From Paramecium sonneborni (taxonomy: Eukaryota > Ciliophora > Oligohymenophorea > Peniculida > Parameciidae), in the NCBI GenBank assembly GCA_905182985.1, contig CAJJDN010000060.1:1-64000 (forward strand): 64,000 nt of DNA. Reading direction: 5' to 3'. How positions within the stretch are numbered: the stretch's first letter is position 1; every line of letters starts with the position of its first letter. Below are positions 47,864 to 61,393 of the stretch, in pieces. The translations under genes were made by a program, and so were the position numbers. The notes beneath the pieces were generated by a model, which did no database searches, was not told the DNA's origin, and saw nothing but the letters and a program-made list of their open reading frames with translations.

Positions 47864-49348
47864 ATGGGTTCAGTTTGTGCCAAGAAAAAAGAAACAAGAA
47901 TTAATTAAGTGATTTAAGAACCATCTGCTTCACCTTATTAACCTGATCATTAAGATTCTTAGTAACAATAAGATAAAAAGACTCAACCTTAAACATTAGT
48001 TAAGGTTAAAATCCCAAAAGTAATTTATTATATTAGTTCTTTATTAGAAAAACAAAAAAGTTAGAGAAACTGTTAAAGCAGTCACACTTAAAAATGAAGA
48101 AGTAAATATATATATAATATATATATATAGGGATAAAAAATGTTAAATGATTACGTTTTCGATGAATTCTTAGGATAAGGTGCTTTTGGTAAAGTTAAAC
48201 TGGCACATAAGAAAGGATAACCTAATTAAAGATTTGCCATAAAAATACTAAAAAAGAGTAAGCTAAAACGATAAAGAGAGTTTGTTAAAGATTCTAATGG
48301 AAGTATAACTATGCTTTTCTATTTTTAAATAGATTTGGTTGTTAAGGATGCATTATAAGATGTTAGAAAAGAAATAGCAATCATGAAAAAAATAAGACAC
48401 AATAATCTTATATAACTTTATGAAGTAATTGATAATCCAACTAGTGATAAATTGTTTATGGGTAAATTTTAATCATTTCTCATATAAATAGTTCTTGAAT
48501 TTGCTGAAGGAGGTTAATTAATTGAATGGGATGATGATGAAGGCAAATTTTATAAATTAAATGAAGATGAAGAATTAACAGAAGATGTACTTTCATCTCT
48601 TTTTAGAGATTGTATCAAAGGTCTAGCTTTCCGTATTATATTTATATATATATAACTAGTTCATAAAAATAAAATTGTTCATAGAGATCTTAAACCATAA
48701 AATGTTTTGATTTCAGGTAAAACTGCTAAAATTGCAGATTTCGGTGTTTCATAAGTTGTAGGTTCTAAAAATGATGTTCTTGATAATACTTAAGGAACTT
48801 ATTATTTTATGCCTCCAGAAGCATGTAATAAAGAAACAGCTAAAGATGGTTATTCTGGTAAGGCTGCTGATATTTGGGCACTTGGTATTACATTTTTTGC
48901 ATTTACATATTTAAGTGTTCCATTTACTGGAAATAGTATTCCTGATATTCTTAAAAATATATCATCTAATGAGTATTTAATTATATTTTATCATTTAGAG
49001 TTATTTTTCCATAGAATTTTATCATTAGTGATGGACTTAAAGAATTTATACATTTTATTTTAAATAAAGATCCTAAGAAAAGACCAACTATATAAGAAAT
49101 AGCTAAACATCCTTGGATTAATTAAAGTTCAGCTAATCTTTTAGATGAAATGTATTTCATTTTTATATATACATATTATTAGGGATTAAGAAGATAAAGT
49201 TATGGAAATATCATAAGTTGATATAGATAATGCATTCTCTTTAGTTTCATTAATGAAAATTAAGAGTTGGGCTTAAAAATGGAGAACAGAATCTAATCTG
49301 AAAAAAGCTGGACCATAAACTCCTGTTGAAGAAATAGAAATTAAGTGA
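47864..49348 (+). CDS. CaMKK-like serine/threonine protein kinase, possibly myristoylated
   Basis: About 420 residues. The N-terminus MGSVCAKKKETRINQ has Gly2, a Ser, a Cys and following basics, a good myristoylation/palmitoylation signal that would tether it to membranes. After two introns (28 and 29 nt, near 48031 and 48103) the kinase domain begins: FLGQGAFGKVKLA, RFAIKILKK, IVHRDLKPQNVL, IADFGVSQVV, then GTYYFMPPEACNKET. The MPPEA block and the long insert before DVRKE are as in CaMKK-type kinases, which phosphorylate other kinases such as SNF1/AMPK. Further introns lie near 48317, 48460, 48633 and 48975-49160. The stop is TGA at 49346. It is divergent from the CAMK gene. Confidence 0.86.
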
Positions 49349-49625
49349 ATTCTAAAATATATTGAGTTTAAACTTAATTTTGTTTTCTAACTTATTCCAT
49401 ATCATTCTATTTCCTTTTTTTTATTTATTATTTCTTTTTATTAAAATAAATTTATGTAAAAATGTTTATCAAAATTGTTATAAAATATATTTCAAATATA
49501 TTTTATCTATTATTACTTCAATATTTTTTAAAGAATATAAAAGACATTTATTCTCTTAATAAATATTAATTAATAGAGTTATTAATATAATACATATTTA
49601 AATTACAAAAAATAAATTTATAAAT

Positions 49626-51820
49626 TCAACCTTAAATTTTTAAATCTTCCAGTTATCTTTAATGCTCTCTAATTTTATTTATTTAAATAATTACCTTTTA
49701 ATTTAATCAAGCCTTTAATTAGTTTTATTTCTCTCAATCTAGAATAATTTTTCAAGTCTCTTTTATTCTTCTTGATTCTTTGCATTAGCCATAGCTTATT
49801 CTCTTTCAAATTCTAATTACTATTCCTCCTCTAGGACCTAATATATTATAAATAAAGTGTTACATCGATCATTTCTTAATTTTATCTAACTTTCAATTAA
49901 TCAACTAAATTTTCATGTTTCTTAGACATACTAAATTTACCTTAATTTTATGAAAAAAATTAAGTATTTGAAGAATTTGTTAAAACTTTTTATTATTATG
50001 ATTTTGGTCTAATATTTTATCTTATATCTTTATTTGATAAAGTATTTGAATATTTTGCAGTTGATGCTATTAATAATAATATAATATTTTACGCCGAATA
50101 TTATGGTAACTATTTTATAAACTATTAGATCCACGAATACTATTACCATCAGGATTTAAAGCTGATGGATCAAGCTTTCCTAATTTAACCAATTCTAATT
50201 TTTAAATTAATTCCTATTTTTAAAATCCAATCTCTTTCTTAATTAACATTCTTTGTTCTAACATTTAATTTTTCTCCATCTATAAAATTTCAGCTCTTCT
50301 CATTTTATCTTGTAATTTTTATCTTTGTATTTCTTTTTCATATTCTTGCAATCTCATAATTCTTTCTAATGTTTCCTTCTTATCTTATTCTTTCAGCAGT
50401 TCTTTAACTTTTTACTCATGCAATATTTATTATTTTTCAAATTATTTCTTAAATAATTCAATTATTGCTTACCTCTTAAATTAATTATTCCTTTTCTTAA
50501 AATTTTTTAAGAAAATCATTAGTCTTTTGTTCTAACTATTTTTCATTATTTTATAAGACCTATTATCTTTACAATTCCTTTTCATAAATTTATTATTTTC
50601 TCTAAATAATTTCTTCTTATTTTAATCTTTCCAATTCCTCTTTTCTTTATTCTACCTCTTATATCTTACTATAATAATCATATTTCTTTTTTTCTTCTTG
50701 TATTTAATTCTTTTCCATTACTTCTTTGATTTTTTCTTAATGTTACATAGCTTGCATTTAATTTTCATACATTTTTTACATTTTCATTTCTTCAAATTCT
50801 CTTCTTCTCTATTCAATTTTTTATTATTTCAAATCAAATGACTAATTAAATTTTCATAAAATCAAATAAATACTTTCTTCATATTTGATAATTATTCTTC
50901 CTATTTAACTTTAGCATTAACTAATTTAATAGCTAATTCCTATTATGCTTATTATGATTCTTAAATTCTTTATTATCTTTAAATTTCGATAGTTTGAATT
51001 CTTTCAACTTCTTTTTGTTACATAATAATTCTTTTCTTTTACATTTCTTCTTCGTATTATTGTTATATTTATTAAGTCTATTATTAGAATTACATTTATT
51101 TTAATCTTCTTTCCTCTTCCTTCTTTTTAGCTTCAAATTTTAAATAAGCTTATTTTTCATTTTCTATTTTAGCTCTTTCTTATTCCCTTCTAAAATGTTC
51201 ATTTGCCAATTACTTTTAATATTTTTCCTCTTCTTACTATTTTCTTTTTTTCTCTTCCTCTCTCATTTGTTTTTCTTATTCCTATTAAATTCTTTTTTCT
51301 TATAATTCCTATTCTCTTCTAATTTATTTTTCAAATTATTTTCTTTATTTCTCCTCATTTCTTTCTCTAATCTCTTACATTCTTCTTTCATATTCCAACA
51401 TTTAATCTATTTCTTTTTATTATCGCTATTTCATTTTATCTAATTCTTTTTTCTCTCTCTCTATTGCATTACTTTATTATTCTGACATCTTTGAATCCTT
51501 AAAATTTTAATCTTCTTAATCATTTCCTTACATTCCACCTGCTTGAATTATTTATTATCTTGTCTCAATACAAGCTTCCAATTTATGATTTCTTTTTATT
51601 TCTTAATGTTCCCAGAATTTTTACCAATCTTGTTTGTCCAGTTTCAAATCTGGTCTTCTTTGTTTTAATTCTTATAAAGATATCTAAATTAACTCTTAAG
51701 GAAGAATTCCAATAATACGGCAAGCCTATATTGATCGTGGACTTTTGTATTCTAGATATCATACCTATCAAGAATGGGATTTTTGAATTTTGTTTGATCA
51801 AAATTTTCCAAATTAATCAT
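49626..51820 (-). CDS. CCDC177-like coiled-coil protein with apparent frameshift
   Basis: A long helical protein of about 700 residues, close to human CCDC177 (about 700). The N-terminal block NLENFDQTKFKNPILDRYD is followed, in another frame, by SPRSIQACRIIGILPQELIQ, which resembles the CCDC177 segment SPRSLEACARCAV. The two frames meet at a run of four T (plus strand 51743-51746); one more base would join them. After that comes a long Glu/Lys/Gln-rich coiled coil, then an Asn/Ser-rich stretch and a final helix ending QRQLEDLKIQG. A 26-nt intron near 50090 joins that last part, so the small frame starting at 49929 is its 3' exon and not a separate gene. The stop is TGA at 49626. The break may be a sequencing error or a real mutation. 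Confidence 0.68.
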
Positions 51821-52354
51821 ATATATGTTATCAAAATAAGTTTTATTTTTATTAATTAATATACTATATTATACCTAAATTAATCTACTTGTATTATTTA
51901 CTAATTTAAGAATCTTATTTCAATTATATCAAAATATTCTAATTAAGTTAATAATTACATAGTATTTATTTTAGGATAATCTTTCTCATTTTTTACCTTT
52001 CTATTTCTTTTCCTCTCTAAATATAAATAACAGGATTTAATGTTTTCGAATTTCATAAATTTATATATATATATATAGGGACTAAGTAGTATATTAATTT
52101 CTTAGGTTTTAAGAAATGAATCAAATATTATTTAATTTTAAATTAATATTTATGATAATTATTAATGGATAGAGTTTTAGTTAAGAGTTAATTTTTGTAA
52201 ATTAGTAGATTATAATATATTTATACATGAAGTGTAAAAAATGGAGTTAAAAAATATTATTGATAAATAAATTATATTTATAATTTTTATATGTAATATA
52301 AAAGTATTCGTTAAGCTAAAGCGGGTGTCAATAATTTTTATTAATAAATTGTTA
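51821..52354. other. Divergent AT-rich intergenic region
   Basis: About 530 bp between two divergent coiled-coil genes. It contains a TATATATATAT run near 52062 but no coding signal. Confidence 0.6.
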
Positions 52355-54532
52355 ATGAACCTCAGTATGTAACCAAGAACTATTTCACCAACTAAATATT
52401 CATAAGTCCTTGCAAGTCAAGATTTTTCTTAACCAGGGACTGTAAAGAAAGCTCATCCTTTAAATAATCAATCACCATACATTCATTCACCTCTTTAAAA
52501 TAAAATGAACTTTAGCATAGTGTCTGAAGATGCTGAAAATTATAGAATCAAATGTTATGAACTTGAACGTGAATTGGCCAAATATAAGGCTGATAATGAA
52601 CTTTAACGTATGGTTTAATAAAAGAGTGGTGACTTAGAATACAAAGTAGTAGAAGTGTTAGAATCAAATAATGCATTATAAGGATAATTAGAAAGAGCTT
52701 AGAAAGTAGCTTTGTAAAGAAAGAGTGAATCAGAAATGTGGAAATAAAAATATGAAGCTTAAATGGGATCACTTATGTAGATCAGATAAAATTATGAAGC
52801 AGAAATCAAAACTCTCACTTTAGAAGTTTAAAAAGCAAATGCTAGAAGCAGTGCATTGGATTAAGAAAAAAATAGAATTATATCAGATTAAAGAAATGTA
52901 GCAGATAATTAAACAATTTAAGTTTAAGAAACATTTAAACGATCTAATAATTCTTAGGCTGATATGTATGAAGCATAACTCAAAAAACTTAGAGATATGT
53001 TAGAAGATAGAACATTATAAATGGCATAATTATAATCATAAATTGAAAGATAAAAAACTGAATTTTAAGATACTTAATTAAGATTAATGAATGAAATTGA
53101 TATTACTAAATCTCGATTAAGTGCTATTTAGATTGATCATTAAAATGAATTATTAGCTTAAAAATAAAAATTAGAATTATATTAAGAAACTAATCTAAGA
53201 AATTAATAAACAGCTCATGAAAATTAATAAGATGTTTAAGGATCTGAGATTAATAAACTTAAAAATCTATTGGAAATTAAAGCTTAAGAAATTGACACTT
53301 TAATCAATTAAAATTAAAAATAAAAGATACAATCTGATTAAGATATTTCTGGATTGAGAATTGAAATTGAAATCCTTAGAAAATAAATATTAAACAATGA
53401 ATAATTACATCAATAAGAAAATCATAATATCTAGACAAATTTAGATAATATACATAATAATGATACTACGAGTCTTAAAATGACACATGAAAATTAATTA
53501 AAAGCATTACATTAAGAAATTTTAAAATTAAAAGAAATTATTGATCATAAAAATTAAGATATTTAAAAATTGGTTGTTGAAAAATAATAACAAAAAGATT
53601 ACTACGATGGAGAAATTTAAAGATTGATTAATACTATTGAAGATCAAAAAAGAAAAACTATTTTATTAGAAAATGAAAAAAATAGAGAAATTGCTGATCA
53701 ACATGCTAGAATTGAAAGATTAACTATCTAATATGAAAATATGCAAATTGATCTTTAAAAATAGATTTAATTATTGAATTAAGAAATAATTAATTTAAAA
53801 AATTTGTTAGACCATAAAAATCAAGAAATTTAATAAAATCTTAAGAATTATTCTTAAATTAAATTAGAATTTGAAGATAAATTAAGAAGTCTATAAAATG
53901 AATTAGAACTTGTTAAATTAAAATCATTTGAAACAGAGAAATCAAAACTTTAAGAAATTTAAGACTTAAAATTATTAATAAAAGATATAGATACATAAAA
54001 TAGAGAGAAATAAAAATAATTAGAATAATAGATAGATCATTAAAAGTATGAAATTCAAAAGACATTTGATATGTATAACAATAAATTAAAAGAATGTGAG
54101 AATCTTACAATCTAAAGAAATAATGCTGAACTAATTTAAAAACGTATTCAAGAGGAGAATGATAAATTGATTGAGAAATTACATCATTTTGAATAAGAGA
54201 AGAATTTAGAAATTGATGAATTAAGACATAAAATGGATTCAGGTGCTGCTTACTAATTTGAAAATCTAAAGAATGCTTACAATACATAAGTAGGATTACT
54301 TTCTGATTAAATTGCTGATCTTTAAAATTAATTAGCAATTAAGAATAAAGAATTAACAGAGATGATAGAGAAATATACTATTTTAGATAAGAGTCTACTT
54401 CCTGAAACATTAGTATCTAGAGCTGCATACAATAGTAGAATAGGAGTTCCAGCTGAATTATTAGCCAACAAATCTATCCATGATGCTACACTTAAGTCCT
54501 AACTTAGAAATAGTCCAATATAAAGATATTGA
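52355..54532 (+). CDS. Long coiled-coil protein, intronless
   Basis: A single uninterrupted frame of 725 residues from ATG at 52355 to TGA at 54530, with no introns, which is unusual for a gene this long here. The first 60 residues are Ser/Pro/Thr-rich (MNLSMQPRTISPTKYSQ). From about residue 65 to 690 the protein is continuous coiled coil rich in Gln, Glu, Lys and Leu, with a repeated element L-x-D-H-K-N-Q-(D/E)-I. The end is short and non-helical (VSRAAYNSRIGVPAELL). No motor or enzymatic motif is seen. It could be a filament or basal-body scaffold; the family is not identified. Confidence 0.78.
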
Positions 54533-54646
54533 AATTATAATATTACTATAAAAAACCTATTTTCTATTAATAAATGATTACCAACACACAAAAAACAATT
54601 GCCTTAAATTCAATATTTTATTTATATAAAAATATTTTCATCTATT

Positions 54647-55678
54647 ATGATTCATTCTCTCTATCCATTTTCAATTGATTATCAACCTACTTTTTATTTT
54701 GAAAATGAAAGTCTACCTAAAAATCAAAGAATAGAATATACAATGAATTAGAATATGAATGATTTACAATTGCATCCTTAATTTTAATGCCCTTAATAAC
54801 TAGTAAACTATGAAATTATTATGGATTAATAAACTCAAAATAAGCCCAAGAAGTTCAAAAAATATAAGTATTATTATATAGTTTGATTTTATTAGAAGAA
54901 ATGATTAAAAGGAATTGCTTCCTAAAACTAAAGCATCATACATAGAACCTTAAAAAGAGGAATTGTATTATTTTAACTATAGCACTTTAGTATCAAACCT
55001 ATAGTTTAACCTTAATATTCACTAGTACAAATTACACAGGGTACTTTATTACCCAAATTACAATCAGATATTGTAACAGATGGTTTACCTCCTGGGTCAA
55101 AACAGATTCTAAAATCAAATAAGTCTAATCAAACAAAAAAGGCAAGAAAAGAAAATATTAATACAGGTCATTGGTCAGCAGTTGAACATACTATATATGT
55201 TAATTTCTTGTCTCAATATGAAAACATTATGAATTCATCAATGATGAAGAAAACATCTAAAATATTTAAATAAATGAGTGAATTAATAGGAACAAGAACT
55301 CCTAGTTAATGTAGAAGTCATCATCAAAAATTTAATCCATATGCTCATAGAGGAGAAAATGGTAAAAGATTACCAAGAAATGAAAGAAGTAGAGCAGGAC
55401 GTAAGAAGAAAAATTAATTAACTGATATTGCTAAAGATGGTAATTATATTTACAATATTATAGAATAATTAATTGAATAAGATCCTGTTTATATGATTTT
55501 TGATAAATAAATTTACTATCACCCTTTAATGACTAATGGATTAGATTATTAGCCATTTCCTAATGATATGAATCTCAAAAGAGAAGATGTTTTAGAATAT
55601 TTTCATCCAAATTAATCATTAGATTTTGACGATTATTTGAAAATCAGACCAGATTATAATAATTAGTTAGATTATTGA
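54647..55678 (+). CDS. SANT/Myb-like DNA-binding protein
   Basis: About 325 residues. The diagnostic region is GHWSAVEHTIYVNFLSQYEN, then K-K-T-S-K-I-F-K-Q-M and LIGTRTPSQCRSHHQKFNPY, resembling a SANT/Myb helix-turn-helix. A basic stretch with RSRAGRKKKNQ follows, a likely nuclear signal. A 28-nt intron near 54868 and a 26-nt intron near 54970 restore frame; without the second the protein would stop early. The stop is TGA at 55676. A related layout is known from ciliate Myb-like proteins. DNA target unknown. Confidence 0.72.
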
Positions 55679-55701
55679 TTATAATTATCTTTAATTATTT
55701 A

Positions 55702-56615
55702 ATGATTGCATTAGAACATTGTTAATAGCTATTAGAACTGTATATCCTAGAATATAGTGACCCTGATTAAATTGATATTCATGATGATGAACCAGTATAT
55801 AAGAATTTAAACTAAAGTAAACTCCAGTTTTTGATAGACACACTACTCAACATGTTTAATCAGTTTTATGGAAACGTTAATCAATTAAATTAGTTGATAG
55901 TTAATCCTAATAAGAAATTGAAATCAAAAAAGATTATGGTTTATTTGAAACATATGATCCTAAACCATATCTCCTAGTTGTTGATAGAGATAAATCTGAT
56001 GATAAATATCGGTTAGAAGCAACAAAGAAGAAAAAAGATAAAAGAAATGCTAAACTAAGAGATCAAAATTTACCTTACAATGAATACATTCATCCTGCTA
56101 AATAGATTTAAGTTAAATTATTATTATCAAAAAAACCATTAAAAGATTATCAAGCTTATGACTCTGATGGCAGCATTATGAGAAAAAGAGAGTAAGTTAA
56201 ATAATTAAGTCCTATTGTTAATACAGTCAAAAGTAAACTTTAAGGAAGAGTTGATAAAAAATAATCAGAAGCTCTTGCTGAAGAAAATATAATTAATCAA
56301 TAAGCTTTATTTAAATTAAAGGTTTCAACAAAAGTCAAAACATAGTATGATGAACCTTATAATTTTGAAGGTTTTCCATTGAAACCAGGAGTTAAATTAA
56401 CATTCATTTAGGAATAAAAGAAAAAGGAAGAAGAAAAAATCAATAATGATGAAGAAGATTTAACAGATGCTGATGCCTATTAGCTCTAAAAATTTATTAA
56501 AAAACCAAGTTATACCACACTCCCTTTATTTAAATTGCCAAAATAAAAACATAATTTAACTCATGAGAGATCTTTTCGTACTATGAGATAAAATAAAGGC
56601 TTTGATTATTTTTGA
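55702..56615 (+). CDS. Hypothetical charged protein
   Basis: About 295 residues in one frame after a 23-nt intron (gtatataag...aaag near 55795). The N-terminus is acidic (MIALEHCQQLLELYILEYSD). The rest is rich in Lys, Asp and Glu, with basic patches (KKKKDKRNAKLRDQ) and an ending RTMRQNKGFDYF. No known domain. It begins only 23 bp after the SANT-like gene on the same strand, so it could share regulation with it. The stop is TGA at 56613. Confidence 0.7.
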
Positions 56616-57315
56616 TTAGTTATAAATATTATATTCTAAATATTGTTTCTGAGTAGGGTTTAACATTTTCTAACTTTAAATATTACTCCATATTAACTCT
56701 ATATTTTTATCTATAATATTTATTTTAACTATGCTATTGATTTATTGAAAGTATATAACGAAGCATTTCATCTATATTTTACTAATTTATTTAGATTAAA
56801 TTTTCTCTTTAGATTAAGTATTTATTTAAAATTTTAGCACTTTAAAATCTGATTATCTTAAATTTCAAGTTTGTCCTTTAATATTTCTATTAAAGAAATT
56901 ATATTATGTCTTATTTTTAAGAGAAGTTTAATTGAATTTAATTTAATTTTAAATTTAAGAGATCAGTTTGTTAAAAAAAAGTATAAGATCTAAGAGACTT
57001 TAATTTCTATGATTCTTTAAAGTTAATATATAGACATCTATATTCAAGAACCTTCTTCAAATTTAAATTAAATAATGTTCTAAAAGTTATCAAATATTTA
57101 ATCATAAAATTAAAGTGTGTCATTTGTAATTGATTTATAAAATGAATTAATAATAATAAACATACAAAATAAGTATAGAATTAATTAAAATTTATTAATT
57201 TATTCAAATACATAAATTATAAGAAGTGGTTGTAGTTTAATTAGATATATTAATAATAATGCAATTATAAATATGATAAAATTGTTCTAAAATATATATA
57301 TTATGATTATAGATT
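56616..57315. other. AT-rich convergent intergenic region
   Basis: About 700 bp between the stops of convergent genes. I see no gene; it is AT-rich with occasional short open stretches. Confidence 0.55.
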
Positions 57316-58245
57316 TCAAACAATTTAATATGCTTAACTGAGGATACCACAGGTATTTCCTGGAGATAATTTAATGGACCCATTTTCTCCCCAACCATAA
57401 CCCCAGGAATTCTAAACAATCCAATTGTATCCAAAATCAAATCCTACTGCCAAAGCATAATGATTTACGGTTTGTCCACAATCATAAAAAGTACCGTTTT
57501 TATAGAATTGCCAATTTGATGCATCAACACCAACAGAGACAGGATAATTTTGTAAATAATGTTATAAAGTTTATTATTAATTACCTACAAACTAATAATT
57601 ATTAATTCTAAATTCTCCTCTATTGTATCTACATCCTTATTGTTATCCAACGTATGGATAATAATAGCTGCTCATTAATCCAATCTATTATGCATAATGC
57701 ATAGCATTATAATTATATCCTCCATAACAACCTTTTGAATAGGAGTCACAGTCAACTAATTATTAAGCTGATGCTGTGATATTTCTTCCTCCTCTAATTC
57801 CATACCAGGCTTCTATAGAATTACTGACAGAGAAAGCCCAACCAGCTCCACATATTCCTTATTCTTTAATTGTGCTAAAGGAACTCCAATCAATCTATTT
57901 AAGGGGTTCATCTATATTAAAAATTTGTTCTCTTTGTTCTATTTGTTCTAATTTTGGAGCATCCAACTAATTTAAATATAATGAAATAAATTCATCTTAG
58001 GTCAATGCCATGAATTGATTTTCACCCATATCATATGATCTTTATTCATCATTGTTGTGATTCTCAATCATTTTTTTGTTAGCCTAAAAAACTGTTTCCC
58101 TATATATTTTTTCTTCACCAAAATACATCTTATGATGCTTCTATTACCAAATCTCAAACTCAGTTTATGATTAAGATGATGTTTGATAGTTATTTCCAAT
58201 TAAAAGCAAAGAGATAGTGGCAATTGTTAAGATTTATCGAAGCAT
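57316..58245 (-). CDS. Papain-family protein with catalytic Cys replaced by Gly (paralog 1)
   Basis: A cathepsin-L-like protein of 309 residues, intronless. There is a signal peptide (ILTIATISLLLIG), then an I29-type propeptide (YRETVFQANKKMIENHN; YDMGENQFMALTQDEF), then the mature domain. The active-site block reads EQGICGAGWAFSVSNS, where the usual C-G-S-C-W would place the nucleophile. The codon is GGT (plus strand ACC, 57841-57843), giving Gly. The catalytic His (VNHYALAVGF) and Asn (QNSWGYGWGENG) and the G-C-Y-G-G motif are kept. Hence the fold is complete but normal proteolysis is not expected. The stop is TGA at 57316. It resembles soybean P34-type inactive homologs in this respect. 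Confidence 0.9.
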
Positions 58246-59488
58246 AAAATAATAATATGATTTATGATTAGGAATATCATTAAGAATTATCAAATATAGA
58301 ATATCTTATGTATAAGTTTATTTAATTTAATTCTATAAAATGATCATTCATTAAAATTGTTAGTTTAATTTACAATAAGTCTTGCAAGTATAACAATTTT
58401 AGGGGAAAAATAAATTTGTAAATAGGGATCAATATTGCTCAGTTTTTTAACATTTTGTCACATATTTTATATTTTACAATAATAAATGGATACATTTCTA
58501 GATGTTAATTAATTTAAACTAATCTAATTTAAATTATCATGTTACTACAGCTAAGAATATTAATAGTAGAAGAATTTAGCTTAAATTCCTTTTTGTTAAT
58601 ATTTTATTATGCAATATATATAATAATAAAAGGCAATAAATCAGAACAATTGTTTATCTTCAGAATATAAATTATTTTTTAATTAATATTATTTTATGAA
58701 TAATTCAATAAATATTATTTAATAATAATAATTTTGTAATGAAAAGTTCTTCTGGGTTTTTTCTCAAGATTGGTTTTTATTCAAGTAAATATGGTAAAAT
58801 TTATACTTACTATTTTGATTAAATCTTTATTTTTTTCAATTATTTATTGTATTCTAGTGGTATTATTATGTATAAATAACGTACTTTCTGATATATTTGG
58901 GTGTATCATAATTTTGAGTTTGTAATTCTGTTAACTCTTGTATAATATGATATCAGGAAAAAAAATTAAAATCTGCAGACTTTTTTTATTTAGAGTTCAC
59001 AAGTCCTTTTTAAAAACTCGAATTAATATGATTATATTTAATGAAAGAAAGATTAGAAAGGATTTTAGTAACGATATTTAAGGTTTGGATTCGATAATAT
59101 CTAAATATTTTTTAAGAAGGAAGATATATTATTGTACCATAAATGATAATTATGTTAAATAATTAAGAATTATCTTGTAAAACTATAGTAAACTATTTAG
59201 ATCAAATTTACTTTTCATATATAATGAAAAAATAATCATAATCAATAAAATTGAAAAAATTCTTTGAGAGAAATTTTGTAGAAAAAACTAATAATAATAT
59301 GATTTAATATAGATATTAATTTATGTGGATACAAGAAGTGGAATATCTTAAAGTACAATTAATTCAAATAAAAATATATTTTATTAAAATAATAATAATA
59401 TTATTACATTTCATTCTAGCCCTTATATATAGTATATATGTATTAAATAAACTCTGTTTTAATTGCTTATAAGAATAGTGGCTTGAAA
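58246..59488. other. AT-rich intergenic region
   Basis: About 1.24 kb with no convincing gene. Short open stretches exist (for example near 59040-59160), but without motifs or starts. Upstream DNA of the papain paralog lies at its left end. Confidence 0.55.
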
Positions 59489-60002
59489 ATGAATAAAAAT
59501 ACTCTTGAACCTATTATTCCAGACCTATTGACATCATTAGAGAATAGTTAATTGATGATGCCGAACGAGGAACTGAAATAGCTAAGGATATCTTACTAGT
59601 GATTATCCTATTATATTCAAATTGTCTCAACACTCATCAGATTTTCAATTAGGAGAATTTCTCAGTCTTACAAATTAAATTTTTATCACAGAATAATAAC
59701 CTTAAATTTAGAAGCAACAGGCTGTAAATATTATTATTCTTAAATTTATTTCTAGATCATCCAATCAAAAATCTAATTATTTTAGATTAATGTTTTGAAT
59801 ATTTATCGATTGTTTTCTTCAGATAGTACCATAAAGTGAAAATGAAAGTTTTCATTAAGAAAATTAAGATGATAATAGAAAAACAAATATTTCTAAGAAT
59901 TATGATTCTTTGAAGAGCAATAACAAAGAATAGTAGTAATTTTTAATTATCATCTTTTAGATTATTATAATATTTACTTTTTCTATGATAATGATAACAT
60001 GA
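59489..60002 (+). CDS. Putative small tail-anchored membrane protein
   Basis: About 135 residues if three introns are accepted: about 40 nt near 59550 (least certain), 32 nt near 59726, and 31 nt near 59791. The predicted protein starts MNKNTLEPIIPDLLTSLEN, has a polar middle (SENESFHQENQDDNRKTN) and ends in one hydrophobic helix (FLIIIFQIIIIFTFSMIMIT) right before TGA at 60000-60002. That architecture suggests a tail-anchored protein of the ER or another membrane. I cannot assign a family. The first exon boundary is doubtful; the middle and end are better supported. Confidence 0.45.
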
Positions 60003-60192
60003 ATATTTATTAGTAGGGTTAAATAAATTATAAATAGATAAGATTATTAATACTAGACACTATCTTCATGAATAGATTTACCTTAATATTCTAAAAAACA
60101 TATTATATTAAAAAAAATATTGTTTTTTATTTGAGTTTGAAGATTGTAGAATAATTATAAATCTATATTTATTTATAATTTGCATTAATCAC

Positions 60193-61119
60193 TCAATAAA
60201 TTTGATACGCATAATTTAGAATTCCACATGTATTATTTGGATATAATCTGATGTGTCCACTTTCACCCCATGTAGTTCCCCATGAATTTTAGATAACCCA
60301 ATTATTAGCTGTGTCAAATCCAACTGCTAAAGCATAATGATTAGTAGCATTTGATGAACAATTCAAGAATAATCCTGATCTATAAAACTACCAATTTGAA
60401 GCATCAACGCCAACTGATATTGGATAATTATTTAGATATTGTTATACAGTAGATTATTATCCACCAACAAATAAGTAACCATTAATAAAATATGTACCAT
60501 TTTTTGATTATTTACAAGTTTAGTTTTTGGCAACATATGGATAACTTGAGCTATTCACTAATCCTACTCTTTTCACATAATCCATAGCATATGCATTATA
60601 ACCTCCAGAACATCCTTAAGAATAATAATCACAATCAACTATTTATTATGTTGATGCATTTATTTTTTAAAATCCTTTTATAGCATACCATGACTCTAAT
60701 GAATTACTAACTGAAAATGCCCATCCAGAAGCACATTGACCTTAGGATTTTACTGTTGTGTAATTTCTCCAATCAACTGCTTATAATCCTTCTAATTATA
60801 TTTATGGAATTTCCTCCTATAACAAATCTTATTAAATTTCTAATTTTTATAAATAAAGGTCAACGAATTCATCATGAGTAAGAGTCATAAATTGATTTTC
60901 CCCCATTTCATAACTCACATCTTCTCTTTAGTTGTGCTCTTCAATCATTCTTTTGTTAGAATTAAAGATTTCCATTCTGTACAATTTTTCACTTTCTGTA
61001 TAATATTTATTATTTTTTTTAGCCCATTTTTCAAAATCCGATGTATTCTCATCAGCAAGATGATAATATCCTGTTGTCATAAGTAGGATTGTTAAAGCAG
61101 CTGCTAAGAATTATTTCAT
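60193..61119 (-). CDS. Papain-family protein with catalytic Cys replaced by Gly (paralog 2)
   Basis: 308 residues, intronless. Signal peptide FLAAALTILLMTTGYY, propeptide (YRMEIFNSNKRMIEEHN; YEMGENQFMTLTHDEF) and mature cathepsin-L-like domain. The nucleophile position reads SQGQCASGWAFSVSNS, with codon GGA (plus strand TCC, 60724-60726). His (TNHYALAVGF), Asn (QNSWGTTWGESG) and the GCSGG motif are intact. Several N-x-S/T sites suggest glycosylation. The stop is TGA at 60193. It is close to paralog 1 in sequence and order. Part of it is repeated at 61395-62285 as a probable assembly duplicate. Confidence 0.9.
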
Positions 61120-61393
61120 AAAAATTATTATTATTTAATTTTTTAATTTTTTAATTTTTCTTAAATCGAAAGTTTTAATTATGGAATATCTTATTCATTC
61201 TATAATAAATATTGTGCTAAATAATTTACTACAATTAATGTTAAAATGATAAGTAAAATTTTCCTATTCAATTTTTTTAATCGTTAACTACAACATTCGT
61301 TACATATTTGACAAAGGAAATTTTTTTAATTCCCATTAATGCTTATAAAGAAATACAAAGAAATGTTGAATCAAAGAATCTTATTTTTATTAT
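60229..61393. repeat. 1165-bp direct repeat, copy 1 (probable assembly duplicate)
   Basis: This block recurs at 61395-62559 with the single N at 61394 between the copies, and I saw no mismatch. The structure is the same as at 7444, so the same assembly cause is likely. Confidence 0.9.

Noticed and set aside
49626..49929. Separate small coiled-coil gene starting at 49929
   Set aside because: A 26-nt intron near 50090 puts this frame in continuity with the upstream CCDC177-like gene.
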